A DNA stretch of 41,040 bases, taken from contig CAIMEH010000005.1 in assembly GCA_903839975.1 (NCBI GenBank), forward strand, positions 1-41,040, written 5' to 3'. Position 1 is the first letter of the stretch. Every line of letters begins with the position of its first letter. Of this stretch, positions 1 to 7,642 are shown piece by piece. This DNA comes from an uncultured Candidatus Berkelbacteria bacterium (GTDB lineage: Bacteria; Patescibacteriota; UBA1384; 2-12-FULL-50-11). The notes under the pieces were generated by a model that did no database searches, was not told where the DNA came from, and saw only the letters and a program-made list of their open reading frames with translations. The position numbers and the translations under genes are program-made.

Positions 1-1256
1 CCGTCAACAACAAAATTGCCAGCGTTCAAGGTTCGATCGGTAACGTAATAACAATTGCCCCTGCCGGATTCGGTGGCGGTCAGGGTGGTGGAAATCCGCT
101 GACAACCGACCAGCTGTCTTTTATTAGCACCACCCCACACGTTACCGGCGTAGTAGAGACGCTTACCGACAGATTACAGCCGACGACTGACACAAATTTA
201 CAGTCGTCGATTGATGCTGGGGCTTTGGGTAAGCGCGCCGGTAACTTTCAGCAACGACAGTTTAGTGGCAGTACCACCGGTCGAACCAACTCGACAACCC
301 CGCCGACTAACTTCACCATTCCGATCTCTGTAACCGGTACCAACGACCCAACTGGCGCCATCGCTAGCAGCGATAAAATAACTATCACCTCCGGCGCCGC
401 CTTTGCTGATAACTCCACCGACAACGTTGCGTTGGTCGGTAAAGATCTGGCCACTAAGAATAATCTGACTGTCGGAAGCACCTTCACCGCCTACAGCAAA
501 ACCATTACCGTGGTCGGTATCTACGACACCGGCAATACATTCAGCAACTCCAACTTAACGATGCCGCTAGCCACCCTGCAGACACTCTCCAGCCAAGCTG
601 GTGACGTGACAACCGCAGTTGTGGGCGTGGATTCAATTAACAACACCAGCGCTACCGTCGCTGCCATTCAAGCCAAATTAACTAGCGATGTTGCTGATGT
701 TACTTCATCGCAAGACTCATCTAACAGTGCCTTAGCGCCACTGGAGAACATAAAGAACACCTCGCTCTATAGCTTAATTGGCGCCCTAATTGCCGGCTCT
801 ATTGTCATCCTAATGACCTTAGTGATGATCGTCCGTGAACGACGACGTGAGATTGGCATTATGAAAGCCATCGGCTCGTCCGATACCGCGATTACCGTTC
901 AATTCATGTCTGAGTCCCTAGTTCTAACTTTGTTAGGAAGTGCCCTAGGAATAGTCCTTGGCGCTATATTCTCTAACCCGGTTCTTAAAGTTTTAACAAG
1001 TAGCGCCACATCCACAACCACTGCTGCGACAACAGCAACCGGCGGTCCCGGCGGAGCGTTCGGTGGCGGCGCCCGACAGTTCGTTAGCTCTCTTGGAGTT
1101 AATAGCCAATCAATTAAAAATCTATCAGCCGTCGTCGACTGGCACATAATCCTTTACGGCCTCGGCGCCGCAGTGGCCATCGCCATAATCGGTAGTGCCT
1201 TGCCGGCAACAATAATCGCTAAAATTCGCCCCGTAGAGGCGATGAGAGGAGAATAA
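1..1256 (+). CDS. ABC transporter permease, MacB/FtsX-like (5' truncated by window edge)
   Basis: Frame 3 is open from the window start through the ORF at 225; C-terminal FtsX-like domain (IVRERRREIGIMKAIGSSDTAI...ATIIAKIRPVEAMRGE); followed directly by an ABC ATPase. Confidence 0.9.
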   Translation, partial: VNNKIASVQGSIGNVITIAPAGFGGGQGGGNPLTTDQLSFISTTPHVTGVVETLTDRLQPTTDTNLQSSIDAGALGKRAGNFQQRQFSGSTTGRTNSTTPPTNFTIPISVTGTNDPTGAIASSDKITITSGAAFADNSTDNVALVGKDLATKNNLTVGSTFTAYSKTITVVGIYDTGNTFSNSNLTMPLATLQTLSSQAGDVTTAVVGVDSINNTSATVAAIQAKLTSDVADVTSSQDSSNSALAPLENIKNTSLYSLIGALIAGSIVILMTLVMIVRERRREIGIMKAIGSSDTAITVQFMSESLVLTLLGSALGIVLGAIFSNPVLKVLTSSATSTTTAATTATGGPGGAFGGGARQFVSSLGVNSQSIKNLSAVVDWHIILYGLGAAVAIAIIGSALPATIIAKIRPVEAMRGE

Positions 1257-1257
1257 A

Positions 1258-1938
1258 ATGCTAGAAGTAAAAAAATTAAACAGACAGTTCGTGACCGAAG
1301 ACAATAAAGTTCACGCCGTCAACAACATCACCATGTCGGTACCAGATGGCATGTTCGCCGCCATCGTCGGCAAAAGCGGTAGTGGCAAAAGCACCCTGCT
1401 AAGTTTGATTGGCGCCTTAGACAAGCCCGACTCCGGCGACATTATGGTGGATGGCGAAGACGTCACCAAAATGAGCGTTGGGAAGCTGACTAAATACCGT
1501 CGGCAGAAGATTGGTTTTGTTTTTCAAGGCTACAATTTAATTCCAAATTTAACCGCCATTGAAAATGTGATGTTGCCGATGGAACTAAACCACGTGCCAA
1601 AAAAGGAACGCGTTGAGCGTGCTACCGCCCTTTTGGAAGAAGTTGGCCTAAAGGCCGATCGTCACGTTCGTGTACCCGGGAGGCTTTCTGGTGGTGAGCA
1701 ACAGCGTGTTTCTATCGCCCGCGCATTAGCAAATAAGCCAAGATTAATACTGGCCGATGAGCCAACCGGCAATCTTGATAGCCAGACCGGCAAAGTTATT
1801 TTCGAGCTGCTTCACTCCCTGTCACGCAAAGAGAATACAACCATCATTGTTGTTACTCACGATTTAGGTATCGCTGGAAAAACTGACAAGATTTTTCAAA
1901 TTATTGATGGTAAACTTAGTGAGAAGGGTGTGAGTTAG
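1258..1938 (+). CDS. ABC transporter ATP-binding protein (MacB/LolD type)
   Basis: Walker [10 protein letters not shown], signature [15 protein letters not shown], Walker [13 protein letters not shown]. Confidence 0.95.
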   Translation: MLEVKKLNRQFVTEDNKVHAVNNITMSVPDGMFAAIVGKSGSGKSTLLSLIGALDKPDSGDIMVDGEDVTKMSVGKLTKYRRQKIGFVFQGYNLIPNLTAIENVMLPMELNHVPKKERVERATALLEEVGLKADRHVRVPGRLSGGEQQRVSIARALANKPRLILADEPTGNLDSQTGKVIFELLHSLSRKENTTIIVVTHDLGIAGKTDKIFQIIDGKLSEKGVS

Positions 1939-1962
1939 TAACAACTCCCCCGCTGGTACTAG

Positions 1963-1989
1963 AAAATACGGCTCATGAAGCCGTATTTT
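1963..1989. terminator. Intrinsic terminator
   Basis: aaaatacggct-catga-agccgtatttt, 11 bp stem followed by T run. Confidence 0.8.
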
Positions 1990-2011
1990 TTAATAACTTA
2001 TTTTTGTAAGC

Positions 2012-2482
2012 CTACTTAGTTACAGTATAGGAGCCATATTTGCCAATAGCTGGCGCACTAACAACAATCTTTCCGTCCGCTGCCTTTTGTATGGTGTAGC
2101 CTGAGCCATCTGTCGAATTACCTGCTGGATCTACCGGAATCTCCGACAAATATGCTTGGTTGGCAGTAAGACTGCTAAGATCTGCAAGCTTGGCAGTTGT
2201 GCAAGTTGCGGAAACTGTCGATGAGCATATCTCCAAAGCTGCAGTTGGAGCAGTTGGAATATTGGCTCCTGGCAGGGTGTCTTTATTATCGCTCATATAT
2301 TGCGTTACTGAGCTAATTAGTAAGTTCACGTCTGCCTTTCTTTGAGAAGCACGAGCATCACGAAGTAGTTTCTGCTGATTTACGGTAAAAACAACTACTC
2401 TAGTGAGTACTAATAGTGACAATACAACCAACAGGGCACTTAGTTTAGAAAATCCATTTTTCGAGCTCGTCTTGAATTGCAT
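2012..2482 (-). CDS. Type IV pilin-like protein (degenerate N-terminal motif)
   Basis: N-terminal GFSKLSALLVVLSLLVLT hydrophobic segment followed by pilin-like DARASQRKADVNLLISSVTQYMSDN. Confidence 0.65.
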   Translation of the reverse strand: MQFKTSSKNGFSKLSALLVVLSLLVLTRVVVFTVNQQKLLRDARASQRKADVNLLISSVTQYMSDNKDTLPGANIPTAPTAALEICSSTVSATCTTAKLADLSSLTANQAYLSEIPVDPAGNSTDGSGYTIQKAADGKIVVSAPAIGKYGSYTVTK

Positions 2483-2556
2483 TGTTTAATTCCTTTCGTT
2501 TACTTATATTCACTATATACACTTTTTGTCATAGTCAAAAGCATACTGACTTATTG

Positions 2557-2839
2557 CTCGTTGTAATCGTCGGCTTTTCAGCCTCGGAGTGCTTCGCAAT
2601 CACTTTCGGTTTCGTTATGAGAAGCGAGCTGGCGCAGCTTCGAACGGAAGGCGCAAGAAAAGTTATAATACTTTAAACTTTTCGCTGCGCCGAGTGCTAT
2701 AAGGCAACAGGTTAAAAACGGCAAAATTTCGTTGCGCTGGTTTGCCAACTCATTGTAATTAAATTTTTGGCAAACATAAGCCCCTCATCAAAAGCGATGG
2801 CTTTTCGGTGAGTGGGTATTTACTGACGAGTTCGTTGTA
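2557..2839 (-). repeat. Iteron-bearing dispersed repeat, copy A (expanded by two hairpin insertions)
   Basis: Shares tgtaatcgtcggcttttcagcctcggagtgcttcgcaatcactt, aacaggttaaaaa..gcaaaatttcgttg and gacgagttcgttgtaagggctttt with copies B/C; extra hairpins at 2650-2691, 2740-2775 and 2784-2812. Confidence 0.8.
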
Positions 2840-2847
2840 AGGGCTTT

Positions 2848-3174
2848 TTAGCGGGTCAGTCGGGCGGCGATGGCAAAGTTGGAGAAGTAACGATCAAGTC
2901 CAGTAATTTCTTTTGATTGCTCTGGAGTTAGCGCGCCAAGGAATTGCTCTTTCGCCTGCGACACTTCTCGAGCACGTGGTGATTTTTGCTTAACAAGAAT
3001 ATTAATTGTGGCGTCGAATAAATCTATAGCTCTAGTGGTCGCATATTCACAAGAAACAGCGTCTTTTCGTTTGTTGGCATTAAAAGCTCGGCCAACTTCA
3101 CTATAAATATTCCCCATTTGGGAAAGAATATCGAGATTCTCCCATTTTTTTCTGTCGATATTGTATCCGCTCAT
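2848..3174 (-). CDS. Small all-helical hypothetical protein, coupled to the DUF5674-like gene
   Basis: 108 aa; start overlaps the end of the upstream gene (3171-3174); helical sequence NIDRKKWENLDILSQMGNIYSEVGRAF..RAIDLFDATINIL.. Confidence 0.75.
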   Translation of the reverse strand: MSGYNIDRKKWENLDILSQMGNIYSEVGRAFNANKRKDAVSCEYATTRAIDLFDATINILVKQKSPRAREVSQAKEQFLGALTPEQSKEITGLDRYFSNFAIAARLTR

Positions 3175-3512
3175 TTCTTTATCTTTTTTAGCACAATTTC
3201 ACGGATTTTGTTTTGGATACTTACATCTTGAACGCCACGAGAACGATTGTTCTGACTTGGGCGGATATTAATCATCGAATCAAATTCTATAAAATCTTCT
3301 GAGCCAAATTTGCCTGGATAAAAGTTTATACCCCAAAGATCAGCTTGTTTGGAACCATTTTGGAGTAAGAATTCTTCTGCATCTACGTGCATCTCAACGT
3401 CGATAACTAGCAGCTCTTTTTCGATGTCAACAACAGCCTTAACTAAATCTCCGTACATCCGCTCTGCTAGTTTGGTTAACTCGCCCACGCTTATGGTATC
3501 CACTTGCTTCAT
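3171..3512 (-). CDS. DUF5674-like protein
   Basis: Recognised motif pattern DLVKAVVDIEKELLVIDVEMHVDAEEFLLQNGSKQADLWGINFYP...EFDSMINIRPSQNNRSRGV (family name from memory). Confidence 0.7.
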   Translation of the reverse strand: MKQVDTISVGELTKLAERMYGDLVKAVVDIEKELLVIDVEMHVDAEEFLLQNGSKQADLWGINFYPGKFGSEDFIEFDSMINIRPSQNNRSRGVQDVSIQNKIREIVLKKIKK

Positions 3513-3558
3513 TTGGTTATTATCATACCTTCTTGAGCCTGCTTCTGTCGAGACAGTA

Positions 3559-3633
3559 GTATGTCGTATACGTCATACGGAAAGTTTGTAGACACTGGGA
3601 ATATGACATATATGTCATATTCCTGCCTGAGAG
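3559..3633. repeat. Palindrome cluster B
   Basis: gtatgtcgtatacgtcatac (3559-3578, near-palindrome), perfect 26-bp palindrome ggaatatgacatatatgtcatattcc (3598-3623), then atatgtcatattcctgcctgagag (3610-3633), identical in cluster C. Confidence 0.8.
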
Positions 3634-3707
3634 CGCTATAGTTAATAAGCCATGAGGGTGTTTTTGTCGAGAAAATCAACGGCTCAGACGTGTGAGGCGT
3701 TGGAAAG

Positions 3708-3834
3708 TTCGATGTAATCATCGGCTTTTCAGCCTCGGAGTGCTTCGCAATCACTTTTGGTTTCGATGTAATGACCAGAATTAACAGGTTAAAAATGGGA
3801 AAATTTCGTTGTATTCACTAACGAGTTCGTTGTA
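3708..3834 (-). repeat. Iteron-bearing dispersed repeat, copy B
   Basis: ttcgatgta 3708, ttcgatgta 3762, ttcgttgta 3805, ttcgttgta 3826; extended identity to copy C. Confidence 0.85.
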
Positions 3835-3865
3835 AGGGCTTTTTTGAGTAGAAAAATTGCCCGGA

Positions 3866-4516
3866 CTAGCCGGGCTTTGAAAGTAAACCATCAATAACAG
3901 ACAAAGCGCTACTTAAGGGGTCAACGATGAAGTCGGGACGAAAACTATCAAGTTCGTTTACCGTCGAGAATCCACACGCAACACCAATCGTAAACACTCC
4001 AGCATTTTTACCCATCTCAATATCAGCCTTCATGTCCCCAATATATATTGCCTCAGATGGCTCGACCGCAAGTCTTTCCAGAGCAAGCAATAGTCCTTCT
4101 GGATGCGGCTTAAGGTCTGTAATGTCATCGCATGTCACGACAGTTGAGAAGTAGCGACTAATGCCAGATGTTTCTAGCAAAATGTGCGCATTATTGTGTC
4201 GAGCAGTAACAATAGCATTCTTTAGCCCAAGCGCCACAATCCTATCAAGAGTCGTAATTGTGTCTGAAAAAGGCTTTATAAGACTCAAGCTATTACCCTG
4301 GAATTCGAGATGAGCATTAGTTAGTTTTTCGACATCAATATTAGGATGAAAGTGTTTGTATGTATCGTGGAGACCTGCCCCACCAAGCTCCTGAATCATC
4401 TGCTCGGTAATAACTTTTATTCCGAAGCTCTCGCAAACGTGCTTGTACGATGCCACTATGAACGGCTTAGTGTCCAAGAGTGTGCCATCAAGGTCGAAGA
4501 CAACTGCTTTTAACAT
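3866..4516 (-). CDS. HAD-superfamily hydrolase, phosphoglycolate phosphatase-like
   Basis: DLDGTLLDTKPF, VTARHNN, KPHPEGLLLAL, YIGDMKADIEMGKNAG; start at internal ATG with SD taggagc. Confidence 0.9.
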   Translation of the reverse strand: MLKAVVFDLDGTLLDTKPFIVASYKHVCESFGIKVITEQMIQELGGAGLHDTYKHFHPNIDVEKLTNAHLEFQGNSLSLIKPFSDTITTLDRIVALGLKNAIVTARHNNAHILLETSGISRYFSTVVTCDDITDLKPHPEGLLLALERLAVEPSEAIYIGDMKADIEMGKNAGVFTIGVACGFSTVNELDSFRPDFIVDPLSSALSVIDGLLSKPG

Positions 4517-4594
4517 TATTTTGCTCCTAAAGTTCGTTACTAGGAGTATGACGAAAAAACCTGTATGAGTCAATTAGCGGGGGAGATACTGCGC

Positions 4595-4644
4595 TTAGTG
4601 CTTTTGGCTTTTGGCGCGAAGGGAGCCGTTGAGAATTTTTTTGC
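4595..4644 (-). pseudogene. Displaced duplicate of the typA 3' end ([15 protein letters not shown]-stop)
   Basis: Ungapped 43/50 nt match to 5808-5857 including the stop codon; minus strand reads [15 protein letters not shown] versus typ[16 protein letters not shown]. Confidence 0.85.
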
Positions 4645-4657
4645 AAAAAGTAGGAAT

Positions 4658-4768
4658 ATGTCGTATACGACATTAGATGGCTTAGGAGATTGTATGGCGT
4701 ATACGCCATACAACGTGCTTGAAAGCGCAACTGAAATATGATCTATATGTCATATTCCTGCCTGAGAG
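4658..4768. repeat. Palindrome cluster C
   Basis: Perfect palindromes atgtcgtatacgacat (4658-4673) and ttgtatggcgtatacgccatacaa (4690-4713); then atatgtcatattcctgcctgagag (4745-4768), identical to cluster B. Confidence 0.85.
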
Positions 4769-4806
4769 TTATATTGTTTTTAAGCTATATGAGTTGTTCG
4801 GTCTGT

Positions 4807-4834
4807 AGCGTTATATGTTCTAACATATAACGCT
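4807..4834. repeat. Inverted repeat
   Basis: agcgttatatgtt-ct-aacatataacgct, 13 bp perfect arms. Confidence 0.85.
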
Positions 4835-4846
4835 GGCTGGTTGTTC

Positions 4847-4872
4847 AAACACCTCAATCGACTGAGGTGTTT
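4847..4872. repeat. Inverted repeat
   Basis: aaacacctca-atcgac-tgaggtgttt, 10 bp perfect arms. Confidence 0.85.
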
Positions 4873-4877
4873 AAGGA

Positions 4878-5003
4878 GTCGTTGTAATCGTCGGCTTTCA
4901 GCCTCGGAGTGCTTCGCAATCACTTTTGGTTTGGTTGTAATGACCTGAATTAACAGGTTAAAAATGGCAAAATTTCGTTGTATCTACTGAATAGTTCGTT
5001 GTA
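4878..5003 (-). repeat. Iteron-bearing dispersed repeat, copy C
   Basis: gtcgttgta 4878, ttggttgta 4931, ttcgttgta 4974, ttcgttgta 4995; same spacing as copy B. Confidence 0.85.
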
Positions 5004-5008
5004 TTGAG

Positions 5009-5503
5009 TTATTTTGACAACTTATGATATTCAAAAGAGCCAACGATTCCTCTTGAGAAAAGTATTAAGAAAATAATTGGGAGTATTGATCTTGAGACTA
5101 AATCCGCGAAACTGTTTATTGGAATGGTTGAAAAATTATATACTTCTTCCAGGGCATACAACGCAAGAATAGCTACAGCGCAAGACCGATTGTACTTACT
5201 AACTCCATAGGCAAGCGCTGCAAAAATAATTGCATCTACAAGTGCTAATCCGCTCATTCCTGCAATAATTGTGCCCGTTGCAATAGATATAACGGCAAGT
5301 ATCCCCGACAAACCAGCAACTACATATCCAGCAATAGCGGATTCTTTTACTTCTTTTTTTGCCAGTTCAATTGGTTCGTTAATATTGTCACTAACTTTAA
5401 CCCCTGAACTTTTCGAGTCGCCAATCGAAATCTGTTTAGCGCCACAATTAGCACAGAAATTCGAATTTTCTTTCAACTCCTTGCCACAATTTGAGCAGTA
5501 CAT
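5009..5503 (-). CDS. Zinc-ribbon membrane protein
   Basis: MYCSNCGKELKENSNFCANCGAKQ zinc ribbon followed by several hydrophobic helices. Confidence 0.8.
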   Translation of the reverse strand: MYCSNCGKELKENSNFCANCGAKQISIGDSKSSGVKVSDNINEPIELAKKEVKESAIAGYVVAGLSGILAVISIATGTIIAGMSGLALVDAIIFAALAYGVSKYNRSCAVAILALYALEEVYNFSTIPINSFADLVSRSILPIIFLILFSRGIVGSFEYHKLSK

Positions 5504-5518
5504 TTTTACCTCTTCTAG

Positions 5519-5797
5519 CTATTTAAATTTCGTGTTCTCAACTCGAGTCTCTTTGCCCCTATTATCTATACTAGTATCAAAACCTTCGAAGCTACAATTC
5601 GTAATTGTTGTTCCTCTGCCACTATTAAGAATGCCTACTGTCCCTTGTGATTTATTTTTTCTAAAGTAAAAACGGCTGCTAACTGCGACAACTATTATTC
5701 CGCTACCAATAGCTACTGTCCATGGATTCATTAGAAAACTAAACATATTGTGATTATACTCTCCAAAGCCAGGGTACATCAACACAAACGAATACAA
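5519..5797 (-). CDS. Small single-TM hypothetical protein (internal start possible)
   Basis: TM segment WTVAIGSGIIVVAVSSRFYF, then polar beta-rich SQGTVGILNSGRGTTITNCSFEGFDTSIDN. Confidence 0.6.
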   Translation of the reverse strand: MYSFVLMYPGFGEYNHNMFSFLMNPWTVAIGSGIIVVAVSSRFYFRKNKSQGTVGILNSGRGTTITNCSFEGFDTSIDNRGKETRVENTKFK

Positions 5798-5807
5798 GGC
5801 TTCAGGC

Positions 5808-7628
5808 TTACTTTTTTTGGCTTTTGGCGCGCAGAGACCCGTTGAGAATCTTTTTGCGGAGGCGCAGATTCTTTGGCGTGGCTTCTAAGTATTCGTCTTC
5901 TTCCAAGAAGTCGATACACTGCTCCAAGCTCATGGCAATTGGCGGAGTTAGCGTAATAGCATCGTCAGCACCGCTTGAGCGAACGTTGGATTGTTTCTTT
6001 TCTTTGGTCACGTTAATCTCCAAGTCGGTGTCGCGCGAATTTAGGCCAACAATCATACCTTCGTAAACTGGGGTTTGTGGGCCAACAAAAGTGGCGCCAC
6101 GAGCCTGAGCATTGTTAAGGCCGTAGGAAACAGCCTTACCGGTTTCGGATGAAACCAAAACGCCGTTACGGGTTTTTGGCATGACGCCGCTCATCGGTTC
6201 GAAGCGTAAAAATGTTGAGTTAATTACGGCTGTGCCGCGAGAGACTGTGAGCAGTAAGTTGCGAAGACCCAAAAGTCCGCGAGTTGGAATTTCGAACATT
6301 AAACGAGCTGAGCCGTCTTCGTTTTCGGTTTGGCTCATTAAAATACCTTTGCGCTTGCCGCACTCGCCGGTAATGGTGTTGGCGAATTCTTTTTGAACAT
6401 CGACAGTTAATTCTTCGATTGGTTCGTATGTTTTTCCATCGATTTGTTTGGTAATAACGTGTGGCTTGCTGATCTGCATCTCGAAACCTTCGCGACGAAG
6501 CGTTTCTACAAAGACCGACAGGTGAAGTTCGCCGCGGCCGGAGAGAATATATTCGTTGCCTTCGCCTTTTTCCATTTTCAAGGAAACATTAATTTCTAAT
6601 TCTTTTAGAATTCTTTCGTAAATTTTTTGGCTAGTTAAAATTGTGCCGTCGTGGCCGACGAACGGTGAAGTATTGCTGGAAATGGCCATCTTCAAAGTTG
6701 GCTCGGCGATCTCGATGGTTGGCAGAGCGGTTGGGTTGGCGGCGTCAGCGACGGTGTCACCGATGCGGCAGCCTTTGATGCCGGTTAGGGCAACGATGTC
6801 GCCAGCGTGAGCTTCTTCAACTTGGAGACGTTTTAGACCTTGGTTAACATAAACGCGGTCGATTTTAGCGGTCTCGCGGAAACCTTCTGGGGTGCCAACG
6901 ACAACGCTTAAACCTGGTTTGGCGATACCACCGGTGATTTTACCGATAGCGTATTTACCTTGGTAGTTGTCCCAGTCGAGCGAAGTAACCAACATCTGGA
7001 ACGGCTCGCTGCTGGCTTCGCGTGGTGACGGAACGTCGCTCAAAATAGCATCAAAAATCGGAATTAAATCGGCTGGCTCGTTTATTTGCTCTTTGGTTGG
7101 CATAAATTTCCAAGCCTTACCTTCACGGCCGATAGCGTAATAAATTGGGAAATCTAATTGGTCGGTGTCGGTAGCTAAATCCAAAAATAAATCGGAGGTG
7201 GCTTGAATAACCTTGGCTATCTGAGCGTCAGGCTTATCGATTTTGTTAATAATAACGATTGGGCGAAGACCCATCTGTAGGGCTTTTTTCAAAACAAATT
7301 TTGTTTGTGGCATTGGACCTTCTTTGGCATCAACAATAAGTAGGGCGCCGTCGGTCATGTTAAGTGTGCGCTCAACTTCACCGCCGAAGTCGGCGTGGCC
7401 GGGAGTATCGACGATGTTAATTTTAACGCCTTTGTAAGTAACGGCCGTATTTTTAGCCGAGATAGTAATACCACGCTCACGCTCTTGATCGTTGGAGTCC
7501 ATGATTAGGACTTGATTCATTTGAGCTTCGTTATCTCGAAAAACGTGGGCTTGTTTTAGCAAGCCATCAAGCAAGGTGGTTTTACCGTGGTCAACGTGGG
7601 CAATAATAGCGACGTTTCTTACATCCAT
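5808..7628 (-). CDS. typA: Translational GTPase TypA/BipA
   Basis: [43 protein letters not shown], 606 aa, C-terminal domain with [12 protein letters not shown]. Confidence 0.97.
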   Translation of the reverse strand: MDVRNVAIIAHVDHGKTTLLDGLLKQAHVFRDNEAQMNQVLIMDSNDQERERGITISAKNTAVTYKGVKINIVDTPGHADFGGEVERTLNMTDGALLIVDAKEGPMPQTKFVLKKALQMGLRPIVIINKIDKPDAQIAKVIQATSDLFLDLATDTDQLDFPIYYAIGREGKAWKFMPTKEQINEPADLIPIFDAILSDVPSPREASSEPFQMLVTSLDWDNYQGKYAIGKITGGIAKPGLSVVVGTPEGFRETAKIDRVYVNQGLKRLQVEEAHAGDIVALTGIKGCRIGDTVADAANPTALPTIEIAEPTLKMAISSNTSPFVGHDGTILTSQKIYERILKELEINVSLKMEKGEGNEYILSGRGELHLSVFVETLRREGFEMQISKPHVITKQIDGKTYEPIEELTVDVQKEFANTITGECGKRKGILMSQTENEDGSARLMFEIPTRGLLGLRNLLLTVSRGTAVINSTFLRFEPMSGVMPKTRNGVLVSSETGKAVSYGLNNAQARGATFVGPQTPVYEGMIVGLNSRDTDLEINVTKEKKQSNVRSSGADDAITLTPPIAMSLEQCIDFLEEDEYLEATPKNLRLRKKILNGSLRAKSQKK

Positions 7629-7642
7629 ATTTAATTCCTCAA

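Noticed and set aside
3509-3556. Possible third typA 3' remnant (minus strand ILLSRQKQAQEG)
   Set aside because: Only weak peptide resemblance to [12 protein letters not shown] and no convincing nucleotide alignment.
3509-3754. 81-aa minus-strand ORF MIAKHSEAEKPMITSN... crossing repeat B
   Set aside because: It spans the conserved repeat and palindrome cluster and changes frame context in copies A and C; conservation follows DNA structure rather than coding.
4527-4730. 67-aa minus-strand ORF over the typA remnant
   Set aside because: It is in a different frame from the recognisable typA C-terminus and runs through palindromes; likely spurious.
2557-5003. Canonical integron attC sites
   Set aside because: The repeats lack paired GTTRRRY/RYYYAAC core sites in the right arrangement, iterons are in direct rather than inverted orientation, and no IntI gene is present in the window.
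2557-5003. Insertion sequence or MITE copies
   Set aside because: No transposase, no clear terminal inverted repeats at the ends of the repeat and no target-site duplication found by eye. A non-autonomous element cannot be fully excluded.
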